Source of the DNA: Rhodobacteraceae bacterium EL129
GTDB taxonomy: Bacteria; Pseudomonadota; Alphaproteobacteria; Rhodobacterales; Rhodobacteraceae
NCBI GenBank assembly: GCA_900313005.1
Contig: ONZJ01000002.1
Location: 1,752,996-1,816,995 of the forward strand
Length of the DNA: 64,000 nucleotides
Reading direction: 5' to 3'
In this document: positions 12,342 through 22,664 of the stretch, in pieces
Layout of the letters: every line of letters starts with the position of its first letter
Position numbering within the stretch: position 1 is the stretch's first letter
Notes under the pieces: generated by a model
Told to the model about the DNA's origin: nothing
Seen by the model: the letters and a program-made list of their open reading frames with translations, nothing else
Database searches by the model: none
Position numbers and translations under genes: made by a program

Positions 12342-14728
12342 CAGAATTCCGTTCTGACCGTCAGATCGAAGGTCTGTTCGATATCACCGGGCTCTTTCTT
12401 GATGGCCTGGCTGAGGTTCATACGCAGCGGACCAAAGGGCGATTCCCAAAACAATGAGACACCTACAACATGTCGATCTTCAAACCCGGTCGAGGCCAAC
12501 GCCCCCACGGCGTTTGAGGTGTCCACGCCCCAAATGGCCCCGATATCATAAAACGCACCGCCGCTGATGCCATATTCCTCGGGCAAGCCCAGTGGAAATT
12601 CCGCTTCAAACTTCAGAGCGGCAAAGAAATCACCGCCCAGGTGTTCGCGACCTTCCGTCGGTCCGATGCCATTGGGTTCAAAACCACGGATGATCTGTTG
12701 GCGGAAACGGTCGATGGCCCGGCTTTCCTTACTTCCAAAGAAGTGCAACGCGCCGCCTTCCAGCGTGGCCCGCAACGTGACCTCTTCATTCAGGATTTTA
12801 GTCTGGCCAATGACGCGCGCCGTTGAACGTACAAAATCCTGATCGCCGCCCAAGCCCGCAAATTCCTGACCAAATGACAGCAGAACACCTCGGTTGGGGT
12901 CCAGACCTGATCGGCGCGTATCGTAGGTGTAGTTGTACCCGATCCCACTTGAAAACAGCCCGCCCTGATTTGCCTCGTTCGCCAGAATACCATTGGGCTC
13001 GACAGCCACAGTCGTCGGATCATCACGGAACGTCCCGTCGTAATTATCCATTTCGCCGTAGGTGGCGTTATAGAACAACGCCAGGCGGCCGTTTTCGCTG
13101 ACCGGAAAGGTCAGAGACGGGCGGAAGTTGCCTTTGATACTGTCAAAGAACTCGTTTGTATCGCCTGAGGTTTCGATTAGCGAGGAAGTGAAGCCAAATT
13201 CAACATCACGCCCCAGGAAAGCGGGTTCCGCAAAGGTCAGAGAGTATTGAGCGTTGTTTGAGGATGCGGTGACGCTGGCGGCCAAGGTCTGGCCACGTCC
13301 AAGGAAGTTGCGTTCCGAGAAGCCTGCCGTGGCCCCTACCCCTGAGTTCGTCGAATAGGTCACACCAAACGACAGCGTGCCGGTTGTGGTTTCTTCCACG
13401 TCCACATCGACCACCACCTGATCCGGGCGCGACCCTTCGCGGGCATCGACTGAAGAGTTGGAGAAGTAGTTCAACGCCCGAATGCGCTCGGCCGCTTCGC
13501 GAATGCGGCGTGGGTTAAACGGATCGCCTTCGACCACATCAAACTGGCGGCGGATTACGCGGTCCAGCGTGGTCGTGTTGCCTTCGATGTCAATGCGTTC
13601 CACAAAGACGCGGGGGCCTTTTGTCAAAACAAATTCGACATCCAGTGTCAGGTCACGGTCGTTGCGGGTGATACGCGGCTCAACCCGCAAGAAATCCAGG
13701 CCCTGCTTAACCGCAAGGCGCTCCATCCGTGCAATCGAGTTTTCGACCAACGTGGGCGAGTAGACAACACCGGGGCGAATTTTCAATACAGATTGATATT
13801 CGTCAGCCTCGGCCCCTTCCATTTCGGAAATGGTGGTGATTTCACCGAACTTGAATTGTTGGCCTTCCTGGATATTGAAGGTGACGAAATAGGCGTCGCG
13901 TTCGCGGGCCAATTCCGCATTTGTGCCTGTCACGCGAAAATCAATGTAGCCGCGCGCTTGGTAAAAGTCGGTCAACAGCTGTTTGTCGAATTCAACCCGA
14001 TCTTCCACAAAGGTATCACGGCCGATCAGGGCGCGCAGCAGACCAGCTTGCTTGCTGTCGATGGCACGGCGCAAACGACGGTCTGAATACTGACGGTTGC
14101 CCACGAACCCGATGCGGTTCACCTCGGTCAAACGACCTTCGAAGATTTCAAACACCAGATCGACACGGTTGTCGCTGCGCCGAATGATGCGTGGGGTCAC
14201 ACGGGCCGAGACACGTCCGTTTTCCTCATAGGCTTCGGTAATCACCGCCGCATCGCGTTCGGCCTTAGTGGGGCTGAACACTTGTCGTGATGTGCTTTCG
14301 ATAAAGCCTGCCAGATCTTCGTCTTTCAGGCGCTTATTGCCCTCAAACGCCACCTTGTTGATGGTTGGGTATTCCGTGACCTTGATCACCAGCCGAGAGC
14401 CCTGAGGCTCGATCGACACGGTTTCAAAAAGACCCGATGCCAAAATGCGCTGGTATGCCTGGTTAAGATCGTCTGCCGAAACGGCTGCTCCACGAGCGAT
14501 TCCGGCGTAGCTCAGGATGGTCCCGGCCTCGACCCGCTGGTTCCCTTCGATGGACACCGTGTTGAACCGATAGTTCTGCGCTTCGGCCCCCTGTGGCAAG
14601 CCCAGGCAGATGATTGTAATTATTGCAAAAATAACTGTATGGAGCGCGCCTGTCTTCGACTTCGCTTCCAATCCTGTATCACTGCGCCACTTTATTGTTT
14701 TAAACATGTTCCGAACCCAGTCAGACAT
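12341..14728 (-). CDS. bamA: Outer membrane protein assembly factor BamA
   Basis: Central beta-barrel of the BAM complex, inserting outer-membrane proteins. It has about 795 residues. A signal segment (VIFAIITIICLGLPQGAEA) ends near residue 50. Five POTRA domains follow (first: YRFNTVSIEGNQRVEAGTIL), then a C-terminal 16-strand barrel with the VRGF-type motif IRGFEPNGIGP and a terminal RTEF ending in phenylalanine. The start is uncertain: ATG 14728 is used, with a TTG at 14740 and an ATG at 14707 as alternatives. Located between rseP and ompH, as in other proteobacteria. Confidence 0.96.
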   Translation of the reverse strand: MSDWVRNMFKTIKWRSDTGLEAKSKTGALHTVIFAIITIICLGLPQGAEAQNYRFNTVSIEGNQRVEAGTILSYAGIARGAAVSADDLNQAYQRILASGLFETVSIEPQGSRLVIKVTEYPTINKVAFEGNKRLKDEDLAGFIESTSRQVFSPTKAERDAAVITEAYEENGRVSARVTPRIIRRSDNRVDLVFEIFEGRLTEVNRIGFVGNRQYSDRRLRRAIDSKQAGLLRALIGRDTFVEDRVEFDKQLLTDFYQARGYIDFRVTGTNAELARERDAYFVTFNIQEGQQFKFGEITTISEMEGAEADEYQSVLKIRPGVVYSPTLVENSIARMERLAVKQGLDFLRVEPRITRNDRDLTLDVEFVLTKGPRVFVERIDIEGNTTTLDRVIRRQFDVVEGDPFNPRRIREAAERIRALNYFSNSSVDAREGSRPDQVVVDVDVEETTTGTLSFGVTYSTNSGVGATAGFSERNFLGRGQTLAASVTASSNNAQYSLTFAEPAFLGRDVEFGFTSSLIETSGDTNEFFDSIKGNFRPSLTFPVSENGRLALFYNATYGEMDNYDGTFRDDPTTVAVEPNGILANEANQGGLFSSGIGYNYTYDTRRSGLDPNRGVLLSFGQEFAGLGGDQDFVRSTARVIGQTKILNEEVTLRATLEGGALHFFGSKESRAIDRFRQQIIRGFEPNGIGPTEGREHLGGDFFAALKFEAEFPLGLPEEYGISGGAFYDIGAIWGVDTSNAVGALASTGFEDRHVVGVSLFWESPFGPLRMNLSQAIKKEPGDIEQTFDLTVRTEF

Positions 14729-14832
14729 CTCGATTATCAATGTCAGTAACGGGTCTGCGGGGCCTTGTCAAAACGCCAATGGGCGCCTGCACGTTGCGGC
14801 GCCACATTGCCTGTCCGAGTGTGGATATCGTG

Positions 14833-14961
14833 TTACAGAACCGAGCCCAGAAACGCTCCAGCCCACAGTGCCACCAAAATGGTCACAAGGTACAAAAGCC
14901 GGTCCCAGTTCAGGTTGAACAGCAGGTGAAGTCCGCGATATCCGCTTGCAATATGTTGCAT
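14833..14961 (-). CDS. 42-residue membrane microprotein between rseP and bamA
   Basis: ATG 14961 opens a 42-codon frame ending with TAA at 14833. Residues 1-20 contain a GYRGLHLLFNLNWDR segment. Residues 21-42 are strongly hydrophobic (LLYLVTILVALWAGAFLG), predicting one membrane helix. AAGAAAGAG precedes the ATG. The orientation and position match the envelope-biogenesis operon, inside a 440-base gap otherwise without genes. I have an impression of similar short proteins in other roseobacters, but could not verify it. Function unknown; the location suggests an accessory role in envelope assembly (inference). Confidence 0.7.
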   Translation of the reverse strand: MQHIASGYRGLHLLFNLNWDRLLYLVTILVALWAGAFLGSVL

Positions 14962-15169
14962 GGCTCTTTCTTCTGTTTGTGTCTATTTTCATTACACGTA
15001 CCAGCAAGATGCCTTGCAATTGTGGCAAAACAAGGCGGCCAATTGTGTCAAATTTGGGGCATTTTCACTAATTAGGCCAACAGCGCCTCTCATATCCGGA
15101 CAGTCAAAAGGTCAACAACCCTTTGATATGTAAGGAAACCATCTAAATATGAGGCGTGCTTGCCCCCTC

Positions 15170-16516
15170 TTATGGGCAGAACAGATCGTTGGTGATCGCA
15201 AAGACCATCAAGGACAGCACCAGCGTCAGCCCAACGGTCATGGCGATCCGCAAGGCCTTGTCGGAAGGAGGTTTCTTGAACACAGCCTCGTAGGCGTAAA
15301 ACATCAGATGCCCGCCGTCCAAAATGGGCACGGGCAGCAGGTTCAACAGTCCAACGGCGGCAGACAAAACTGCAATGAACCACACAAAGCTGCTGACCCC
15401 TTGGCTGGCCATAGCCCCTGACACCTGGGCAATTCCGATGGGACCAGACATGTTACAGCTGCTGATGGCACCAGTGATCATGTGATACAGCCCCGACAAC
15501 GAGCCGGATACGACCCTATAGGTCTGCTCGGCCCCGCCTGAAATGGCAGCCAAGGGCCCCAAGGGCTCGGTTGCGGCATCAAAGGCAAAGCCACCCGAAA
15601 TGCCTATACGCCAATGGGTTTTGAACCCACCTTCGGGCTGAGGCTCGTCCAGGCGGCGCGGGGCCAGTGCGAAATCCAGTGTTTCGCCCTCGCGCCAGAT
15701 GTTCATCTGTAAAACACGCCCGTCAGATCCTTCGACCACGTCTTTCAACTGTGAAAAGGCATGGATCGGTGTGCCATCAATGGCGGTGATCACGTCACCG
15801 GGACGCATATCTACAGAATAGGCCGCCGATCTCGGGGCCAATTGTTCGGCTAATGGGGGCCATGGATGGGGGCCTTTGACCATTTGCTCGGCACCATCGC
15901 GGTTAACCAAGTAGTCGAGTAGTGGCGCTTCGGGCAGGCTATCCGAAAACGCCTCGAATGCTTCACGATCATCAAAGGCGGGTAAGGTGATATCGGCCAC
16001 AGTGATGATCTGATCACCGGGTTGCAATGTCACCCCTTGCACCGGCAAAGGCTTGAGAGATTTGACGATCAGCGGCTCGGCGGTTTTGCCATCGGCCATC
16101 ATCACCGCGCCAAAGACAATCACAGACAGAATGAAGTTAAACACCGGCCCTGCCGCGACCGTCGCCGTGCGCGCCCAAAGCGGCGCGCCCTGCATCGTCT
16201 GACGTCGCTCGGCCGGACTGAGGTCGCTGACCGTGTCCGTTGTGTTGGCGGAGGCCGCATTGGCATCGCCTTTAAATTTCACATAGCCGCCAAAGGGCAG
16301 CAGTGCGAATTGCCATTTCGTGCCATGTTTATCGAACTTCGAGAACAGCACCGGGCCAAATCCCAGAGAAAACACATCCGCCTTGATGCCCGACCAGCGG
16401 CCAACAATGTAATGTCCATATTCATGCACCGCGACGATGACTGACAAAGCCAAGATAAACGCGGCGATAGTATAGGTCAGACTTCCAAATTGCGGCAAAA
16501 GGCCAATGACATCCAC
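15170..16516 (-). CDS. rseP: Site-2 protease RseP
   Basis: Membrane zinc metalloprotease for regulated intramembrane proteolysis of anti-sigma factors. It has 448 residues. The zinc motif HEYGH is in the first helix and the third-ligand motif PVPILDGGHL is near the C-terminus. Two central PDZ-like regions are visible (LQPGDQIITVAD; MRPGDVITAIDGTPI). The start is GTG 16516, with AGGA about ten bases upstream; an out-of-frame ATG overlaps it. It lies between dxr and bamA. Confidence 0.96.
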   Translation of the reverse strand: MDVIGLLPQFGSLTYTIAAFILALSVIVAVHEYGHYIVGRWSGIKADVFSLGFGPVLFSKFDKHGTKWQFALLPFGGYVKFKGDANAASANTTDTVSDLSPAERRQTMQGAPLWARTATVAAGPVFNFILSVIVFGAVMMADGKTAEPLIVKSLKPLPVQGVTLQPGDQIITVADITLPAFDDREAFEAFSDSLPEAPLLDYLVNRDGAEQMVKGPHPWPPLAEQLAPRSAAYSVDMRPGDVITAIDGTPIHAFSQLKDVVEGSDGRVLQMNIWREGETLDFALAPRRLDEPQPEGGFKTHWRIGISGGFAFDAATEPLGPLAAISGGAEQTYRVVSGSLSGLYHMITGAISSCNMSGPIGIAQVSGAMASQGVSSFVWFIAVLSAAVGLLNLLPVPILDGGHLMFYAYEAVFKKPPSDKALRIAMTVGLTLVLSLMVFAITNDLFCP

Positions 16517-16525
16517 GGTGTTGTC

Positions 16526-17698
16526 CTAACTTATTCGTTCTTTGACCAGCCGGTCGGCGCTCTGCCTAGACAGATGGTCCACATGCAGGACCTGATCAAG
16601 GGTAATCTCGGCATCAATAAGGCCGGGAGAGGAAGATATATCGTTCAGCACATCTTCGATCACGCGGGCCATGTCCACAAAGCCCATGCGACCAGCAATA
16701 AAATGATCAAGGCACCGCTCTTTGGCGGCGTTAAACACCGCCCCGCTCAAACCGCGACGCTCCATCACCTCGCGTGCAAGGCGCAGTGCCGGATAGCGTT
16801 GCAGGTCCGGATGCACAAACGTCAGTTGTCCGAGCGCTGCAAAATCAAGTTGCTCCAGAGGCAGATCCTCACGCTGAGGCCAGTTCAGCGCATAGCCAAT
16901 GGCGTGTCGCATATCATGTGGGCCGATATGGGCCATAAACCCACCGTCGCAAAACCCGACCATGGCATGGACGATGCTTTCCGGGTGTACCAAAACCTCG
17001 ATCTGTTCGGGGCGAAATCCAAAAAACTCACGGGCTTCAATGACTTCCAGTGCCTTATTGAACATAGAGGCACTATCAATCGTGATGCGTTGACCCATGT
17101 CCCAATTGGGGTGCGCGCTCGCCTGTTCCAGCGTTGCATTGGCCAAATCCTCAACCGGCCACTCGCGAAAGGCGCCGCCCGACGCAGTGATGATCACCCG
17201 GTCCACGGCGGCTACGTCCTCGCCCACCAGTGATTGATAGATCGCCGAATGTTCGCTGTCGACGGGCAGGATACGCGCGTGATTCTGACGCGCAGTGTTC
17301 ATCAAGAGCTGCCCGGCGGTGACCAGTGATTCCTTGTTGGCCAATGCCAATGTTGTGCCCTGCTTCAACGCCTCGAAGCTGGGCGGCAGCCCTGCCACGC
17401 CCACGATGGCCGACATGATCCATTGGGCCGGACGGGCTGCGGCCTCGGTCACGGCGTCCGCACCTGCAGCAACCTCGACCCCAGTGCCCGCCAAAGCCAA
17501 GCACAGATCCTCTGCCAAGTCGTCAAAGGCGGTCACGGCCAAGTCTGCGTTGAATTCGATTGCGTCTTCGGCCAGCTGGCGAATGTTGCGCCCGCCCGTC
17601 AGAGCCACCACATCAAATCGTTCAGGCGAGCGACGGATCAGATCAAGCGTGTTTTGCCCGATAGAGCCTGTCGCCCCCAGAATGCTGACCCGCTTCAT
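16526..17698 (-). CDS. dxr: 1-deoxy-D-xylulose 5-phosphate reductoisomerase Dxr
   Basis: Converts DXP to methylerythritol phosphate with NADPH in the non-mevalonate isoprenoid pathway. It has 390 residues. The N-terminal NADPH motif is GATGSIGQNTLDL. Substrate and metal motifs are LANKESLVTAGQ, PVDSEHSAI, and TASGGAFR. ATG 17698 overlaps the cdsA stop (ATGA). Its place next to uppS links it to undecaprenyl carrier supply. Confidence 0.97.
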   Translation of the reverse strand: MKRVSILGATGSIGQNTLDLIRRSPERFDVVALTGGRNIRQLAEDAIEFNADLAVTAFDDLAEDLCLALAGTGVEVAAGADAVTEAAARPAQWIMSAIVGVAGLPPSFEALKQGTTLALANKESLVTAGQLLMNTARQNHARILPVDSEHSAIYQSLVGEDVAAVDRVIITASGGAFREWPVEDLANATLEQASAHPNWDMGQRITIDSASMFNKALEVIEAREFFGFRPEQIEVLVHPESIVHAMVGFCDGGFMAHIGPHDMRHAIGYALNWPQREDLPLEQLDFAALGQLTFVHPDLQRYPALRLAREVMERRGLSGAVFNAAKERCLDHFIAGRMGFVDMARVIEDVLNDISSSPGLIDAEITLDQVLHVDHLSRQSADRLVKERIS

Positions 17699-18492
17699 GA
17701 ACCACCCGCCGCAGCACCCAGAAGCCAGAACGGAATCATGAAAATGGAGGCACCTAGCATGGCGTCAAAGCGATCAAACACACCGCCATGGCCGGGGATC
17801 AGGTTCGAGCTGTCCTTGATCCCCTTACGTCGCTTGGCGGCACTTTGCGCAATATCGCCTATCTGGCCGGCAAAGGAGACCGCGACGGACAAAGGAATCA
17901 AGATCAGCCCCGCCTGTGTCATGCCTCCTGAGAAAATCAGACCGACCAAGGCCGCGGCCACCCATCCTGCGATCGTACCGGACCATGTTTTCTTGGGGCT
18001 GATGGCCGGCCAGAATTTGGGTCCTCCCAACAAACGCCCCGCGAAATACCCTGCCACATCTGTCGCCACGACAACCGTGACCAACCAAAGCGCCCACCCC
18101 AAACCATCCAGCAGACGCAGCTCCAGAAACGCGTAACAGCCCACCAATATCCAGATCACATAGATGGCAAAGATGCGTTTGTCAGATTTCACCTGCCCCA
18201 CAGCGACAAGAACCACCGCCAGAAACAACGGTGGGATCACCGTATAGGTCATCAGCGTGGCAGGCAGGTAATCGGCCAAAAACAGCGCGCCGCTCGAAAG
18301 CACACCCAGGGCCACTGGATAGGTCGCCCCGAACATGCGCGACAATTCCCAAATGATCAACCCGCAAACGATCAGAATCATGATCAGAAAAGGAAGACCA
18401 CCCCAATAGAGATCAAGCGCCCCGATGATGACCAGCAAAATGCCCGAGATCACCCTTGGCGCCAGATCGGCCCATTGTGAGGATGTACTCAT
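17695..18492 (-). CDS. cdsA: Phosphatidate cytidylyltransferase CdsA
   Basis: Makes CDP-diacylglycerol for phospholipid synthesis. It is a 265-residue polytopic inner-membrane protein with about seven hydrophobic helices. The conserved C-terminal signature region reads KRRKGIKDSSNLIPGHGG with a following FDRFD. ATG 18492 overlaps the uppS stop by four bases. Confidence 0.96.
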   Translation of the reverse strand: MSTSSQWADLAPRVISGILLVIIGALDLYWGGLPFLIMILIVCGLIIWELSRMFGATYPVALGVLSSGALFLADYLPATLMTYTVIPPLFLAVVLVAVGQVKSDKRIFAIYVIWILVGCYAFLELRLLDGLGWALWLVTVVVATDVAGYFAGRLLGGPKFWPAISPKKTWSGTIAGWVAAALVGLIFSGGMTQAGLILIPLSVAVSFAGQIGDIAQSAAKRRKGIKDSSNLIPGHGGVFDRFDAMLGASIFMIPFWLLGAAAGGS

Positions 18493-19229
18493 GCAGTGAT
18501 GGCCCCAAAACGCCGGTCGCGCGCGCCATAGTGGCTGAGCAGCTCGGTGAATTTATCCGCCGTAAAGTCAGGCCAAAGCGTGTCGATGAACTCGTATTCC
18601 GCATAGGCCGATTGCCACAGTAGGAAGTTTGAGATGCGCGCCTCTCCGCTGGTGCGGATCACCAAGTCGGGATCAGGTAAAACGCATGTATCTAAATACT
18701 TTGTCAGCGTTTCTTCATCCACATTTTCAGGGTCAAGTCGTCCAGCCGCGACATCCTGCGCCAATCGTTTGGTGGCGCGGGATACCTCATCCCGCCCCCC
18801 ATAATTCAGAGCGATTGTTAGGTTTGTCCCGGTGCAGGCCGATGTCATGGTTTCGGCCTCATCCATCAGACCGCGCAGCTTTTTGTCCAACCGGGGGCGG
18901 TCGCCGATAAAGCGGACACGTACGTTTTCGCGCACGAACTCCTGCATCTCTTTCATGATATATCGACGAAACAGACTCATCAGCCCGGACACCTCGGTCT
19001 GGGTGCGTTTCCAGTTTTCGGTCGAAAAGGCAAAGATGGTCAGATATTTTACGCCTAAATCAGGACAGGCGCTGACGATCTCGCGCACCCGGCGCGCACC
19101 GGCGTGGTGGCCGAACAGACGCGGCCTGCCCCGGCTTTGCGCCCAACGCCCATTGCCATCCATGATGATCGCCACGTGGCCGGGCCCCTGCGTGCGCCCT
19201 GCCCCTGGCTTATCTGCATCCTTTGCCAT
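18489..19229 (-). CDS. uppS: Undecaprenyl diphosphate synthase UppS
   Basis: Cis-prenyltransferase making the C55 lipid carrier for peptidoglycan and O-antigen. It has 246 residues. Motif I is IMDGNGRWAQSRG with the catalytic Asp. YLTIFAFSTENW and the C-terminal DLVIRTSGEARISNFLLWQ follow. Start ATG 19229 shares one base with the frr stop. Confidence 0.97.
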   Translation of the reverse strand: MAKDADKPGAGRTQGPGHVAIIMDGNGRWAQSRGRPRLFGHHAGARRVREIVSACPDLGVKYLTIFAFSTENWKRTQTEVSGLMSLFRRYIMKEMQEFVRENVRVRFIGDRPRLDKKLRGLMDEAETMTSACTGTNLTIALNYGGRDEVSRATKRLAQDVAAGRLDPENVDEETLTKYLDTCVLPDPDLVIRTSGEARISNFLLWQSAYAEYEFIDTLWPDFTADKFTELLSHYGARDRRFGAITA

Positions 19230-19792
19230 CAGACCTGCATGATCTCGGCTTGTTTGCTTTCCAGCGCTTCATCCACGTTTGCGATGTAGGTGTCTGTGAT
19301 CTCCTGCACTGCGCTTTCCCAGAATTTCTGATCGTCCTCGGACATGCCGTCTGCCTTGGCCTTTTTGATCTGGTCCATCCCATCACGGCGCACGTTGCGC
19401 ATCGCGACGCGGGCGTTTTCTGCATATTGCCCGGCCACCTTGGTCAGATCGCGGCGACGCTCTTCGTTCAGTTCGGGGATGGGCAGCATAATTATTGTGC
19501 CGTTCAGTTGAGGATTGATCCCCAACCCGCTCTCCCGAATGGCTTTTTCTACTTTCCCGACAAGACCTTTGTCCCAGACGTTCACTGTCACCATCCGGGG
19601 CTCTGGAACGTTGACCGTCCCCACCTGGTTGATCGGTGTCATGGCGCCGTAGGCATCAACCATCACGGGTTCCAGCATCGAGGCGCTGGCACGTCCGGTG
19701 CGCAAGGATGAAAATTCGGTGCGAAGCGATGTCATGGCGCCTTCCATGCGGCGTTCAAGATCATCAGTGTCGAGCATGAAATCGTCTGACAA
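19229..19792 (-). CDS. frr: Ribosome recycling factor Frr
   Basis: Splits post-termination ribosomes together with EF-G. It has 187 residues in the usual two-domain form ([34 protein letters not shown]). The start is TTG 19792, chosen because AGGAG lies seven bases upstream and the N-terminus then reads MSDDFMLD, as in relatives. The first ATG (19777) has no ribosome binding site. pyrH lies upstream. Confidence 0.97.
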   Translation of the reverse strand: MSDDFMLDTDDLERRMEGAMTSLRTEFSSLRTGRASASMLEPVMVDAYGAMTPINQVGTVNVPEPRMVTVNVWDKGLVGKVEKAIRESGLGINPQLNGTIIMLPIPELNEERRRDLTKVAGQYAENARVAMRNVRRDGMDQIKKAKADGMSEDDQKFWESAVQEITDTYIANVDEALESKQAEIMQV

Positions 19793-19872
19793 GGGACGGC
19801 TCCTGTTTTTCTTATTCTTATTATGCGCTGGTTTTAGAGCATGGCCGCACGCTTGTATAGCGGCTGATCCGG

Positions 19873-20598
19873 TTAGCCGTGAACCATCGTAAATGTACCA
19901 CTGCCATCCAGGATCGAGCGGAATCCCCCCGGCTCGTCAAGCGAGAACACAATGATCGGAAGGTTGTTATCGCGCGCCAAGGCAATGGCGCTGGCGTCCA
20001 TCACACCCAGACGTTTGGCCAGCACGTTATCATAGCTGACAGTATCATACCGCGTGGCGTCGTCATGTTTGGCTGGGTCTTTGTCGTACACGCCGTCCAC
20101 CTTGGTGCCTTTGAAGATCGCCTGGCAATTCATCTCGGAAGCCCGCAGGGTCGCGGCAGTGTCGGTCGTGAAGTATGGGTTTCCGGTGCCCGCAGCGAAA
20201 ATGCATACACGTTTCTTTTCAAGGTGACGCACGGCACGGCGCCGGATGTAGGGCTCGGCCACTTCGTCCATACGGATCGCAGTGATCACCCGGCAATAAA
20301 CGCCGATGCCTTCCAGCGCAGATTGCATCGCTAGCGCGTTCATCACCGTCGCAAGCATGCCCATGTAGTCCGCCGTCGTGCGTTCCATCCCCTGCGCGCT
20401 GCCTTGCAGACCGCGAAAGATATTGCCGCCCCCGATGACCATGCAAATCTCGGCCCCGGTTTCATGAACGGATTTCACCTCCTGGGCGATCCGTTCCACG
20501 GTGGGCGGGTGCAATCCATATCCCTGATCTCCCATTAGTGCCTCGCCTGAAATCTTGAGCATGACACGGTCGTACGACGGTCCAGGGGTTTCGGACAT
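19873..20598 (-). CDS. pyrH: UMP kinase PyrH
   Basis: Phosphorylates UMP to UDP. A hexameric amino-acid-kinase fold protein of 241 residues. Motifs: [11 protein letters not shown], the glycine-rich [10 protein letters not shown], and [16 protein letters not shown] 20598 follows GGAGG; a longer upstream frame is not needed. It is the first gene of the long leftward operon reaching lpxB. tsf and rpsB, its usual neighbours, are not in the window. Confidence 0.97.
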   Translation of the reverse strand: MSETPGPSYDRVMLKISGEALMGDQGYGLHPPTVERIAQEVKSVHETGAEICMVIGGGNIFRGLQGSAQGMERTTADYMGMLATVMNALAMQSALEGIGVYCRVITAIRMDEVAEPYIRRRAVRHLEKKRVCIFAAGTGNPYFTTDTAATLRASEMNCQAIFKGTKVDGVYDKDPAKHDDATRYDTVSYDNVLAKRLGVMDASAIALARDNNLPIIVFSLDEPGGFRSILDGSGTFTMVHG

Positions 20599-20745
20599 GG
20601 GGCAGCCTCCGGGGGTATATGAAATATTGTGGCGCAAAATGTATGAAATGTGGCTGAGGTTCAATCACATAGTCTTGTGCCCGGGCAAAAACGCGTAAAT
20701 TCGCCTCGCAATCCTATCCGATCTTGCATAAGCCCGAGGGCGATG

Positions 20746-21624
20746 ATGCAGATTTCTGACATAAATCCGCAAAAACCGGTGCTGATCGCGGGGCCCACGG
20801 CCTCGGGTAAATCCGCACTGGCGCTGCAGCTGGCTGAAACCCAGGGCGGCGTGATCGTGAACGCGGATGCATTGCAGGTCTATGCCAACTGGCGCGTGTT
20901 ATCCGCACGCCCGGGGGCTAAGGACGAAGCGCGCGCGCCGCACCACCTCTATGGTCATGTCGCCTTTGATGCCCCCTACTCCGTGGGGCATTGGCTGCGC
21001 GACGTGGCGGCCTTGCAAGATTCGGGACAGCGTATGATCATCGTGGGTGGGACAGGTCTCTATTTCTCGGCGCTCACCGATGGTTTGGCCGAGATCCCGG
21101 CCATTCCCTCCGATGTGCGCGCCCAGGCAGATGCATTGCGCAGCAATGGCGCGATTGAGCAGATGCTTGAAGCGCTTGATGCGCAGACCAGGGCGCGGAT
21201 CGACACGCTCAATCCGATGAGAGTGCAGCGGGCCTGGGAAGTGCAATGCGCCACAGGGCGATCCCTGGCGGACTGGCAAGACGAAACCCCTGCCCCGCAC
21301 CTGCCGCTGGACGAGGCAACCCCGCTGTTGCTGAACGCGGATAAGGATTGGCTGAATACCCGGATCGCGCGGCGGTTTGACCAGATGCTGGAACACGGCG
21401 CGCTGGATGAGGCGCGAGACAACCTTGAGCATTGGGATCCTGACCTTCCGTCATCCAAGGCGATTGGTGCACCCGAACTGATCGCATACTCGCGCGGTGA
21501 AACAACTCTGGACGCCGCGCGAGAAGCAGCGACAATTGCCACCCGCCAGTTTGCGAAACGCCAGCGTACATGGTTCCGTGCTCGCATGAAAGCATGGACA
21601 AGGGTTGACGCAGAAACCATCTAG
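20746..21624 (+). CDS. miaA: tRNA dimethylallyltransferase MiaA
   Basis: Adds a dimethylallyl group to A37 of tRNAs reading UNN codons. It has 292 residues. The P-loop is [13 protein letters not shown], with NADALQVY (catalytic Asp) and the C-terminal [16 protein letters not shown] 20746 (or 20743) follows GAGGG. It is divergent from pyrH. Its substrate dimethylallyl diphosphate comes from the pathway containing Dxr. Confidence 0.97.
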   Translation: MQISDINPQKPVLIAGPTASGKSALALQLAETQGGVIVNADALQVYANWRVLSARPGAKDEARAPHHLYGHVAFDAPYSVGHWLRDVAALQDSGQRMIIVGGTGLYFSALTDGLAEIPAIPSDVRAQADALRSNGAIEQMLEALDAQTRARIDTLNPMRVQRAWEVQCATGRSLADWQDETPAPHLPLDEATPLLLNADKDWLNTRIARRFDQMLEHGALDEARDNLEHWDPDLPSSKAIGAPELIAYSRGETTLDAAREAATIATRQFAKRQRTWFRARMKAWTRVDAETI

Positions 21625-21757
21625 GCCCCGGTCAGCCCCCTTCCTTTTTCATTTTCGCAATATATTTCTCTGGATTTCCCCAGTTTTTTGTTCGTTAATC
21701 GTTATTTCACGATGTTTGATTAAGGCGAAGATATTGCTACTCACGTCCCCCTTTGTA

Positions 21758-22552
21758 ATGACGATCGCTGCCTGGGCCGACGGGCGCCCGTGGAGTGTGG
21801 AGTTGCAACACAGTCGCGACTATCACACGTTGATCTGGCAAACCCGCGGGCAAACCCGCAGCGTCATCGAAGGGCTGCGGCGCGGGATTGGTGCACATAA
21901 CGTGTTGGTCATTCCTGCGGGCACGATGTTCTCGATTGAAATGAGCCGCCAGAGCTTTGGACAAGTGTGCCTGATCCCAACCGGCACAAGTTTGTTGATG
22001 CCCGACGCCCCTTTGCTGCTGAGCATACAGGACGTGCGAAATCAGGCAGAGCTGACTGGCATACTCGAGGCGATGTTGCGCGAGCAATCCCAGACATCGC
22101 CATTCGAGGACGAAGCCCTTTCGGCCCATGGTGCGCTGCTGACCATCTGGCTGCGCCGGGCCATGCTGCGCCATGCGTCCCCCCCAAACCGACAGACGGC
22201 CGCGCAGAAGTTGATGCGCGCCTTTGCAGCGCTGGCGGAACGCGACCATGCGTCTGGCCGCCCGATGGCCGACTATGCGAAAACCCTGGGTGTCACGCCC
22301 ACCCATCTGTCACGGGTGTGCAAACAGGCCACGGGTCTCACCGCTGCGGATGTGTTGGTGCAACGCTGCCTTCATGCCGCACGCAGCCTGTTGGAGGACA
22401 GCGACCGCGCGATCACTCAGATCGCAGCCGAACTTGGCTTTACCTCTGGCGCGTATTTCTCGCGGTTTGTGCAGCACCATACGGGGGCCTCTCCCTCGGC
22501 CTTGCGCAAGGCAGCAAAGGCGCGACGTTCGGTAGATGTCGCCAAAAGTTGA
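21758..22552 (+). CDS. AraC-family transcriptional regulator
   Basis: About 264 residues. The N-terminal part looks like a cupin-type sensor (HTLIWQTRGQTRSV; HNVLVIPAGTMFSIEM). Two helix-turn-helix motifs lie at the C-terminus (MADYAKTLGVTPTHLSRVCK; ITQIAAELGFTSGAYFSRFV). The start is uncertain: ATG 21758 has no clear ribosome binding site and the frame is open upstream into the miaA end. It is followed by a substrate-binding protein gene on the same strand, a likely regulatory target. Confidence 0.85.
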   Translation: MTIAAWADGRPWSVELQHSRDYHTLIWQTRGQTRSVIEGLRRGIGAHNVLVIPAGTMFSIEMSRQSFGQVCLIPTGTSLLMPDAPLLLSIQDVRNQAELTGILEAMLREQSQTSPFEDEALSAHGALLTIWLRRAMLRHASPPNRQTAAQKLMRAFAALAERDHASGRPMADYAKTLGVTPTHLSRVCKQATGLTAADVLVQRCLHAARSLLEDSDRAITQIAAELGFTSGAYFSRFVQHHTGASPSALRKAAKARRSVDVAKS

Positions 22553-22566
22553 ACGGATTATTGTTC

Positions 22567-22595
22567 CTCGGGGGCTGGTCGTTTGATGCCCCGAG
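22567..22595 (+). terminator. Hairpin after the AraC-type gene
   Basis: CTCGGGG pairs with CCCCGAG around a 15-base loop, 15 bases after the stop codon. There is no T tract, so termination is only probable. Confidence 0.4.
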
Positions 22596-22664
22596 ATATA
22601 AGACAGCGGCAGCGTCCCACGGGCCGCGCCACGTGTTTATCGTCATTCGAAATCGAGTTTTTTC

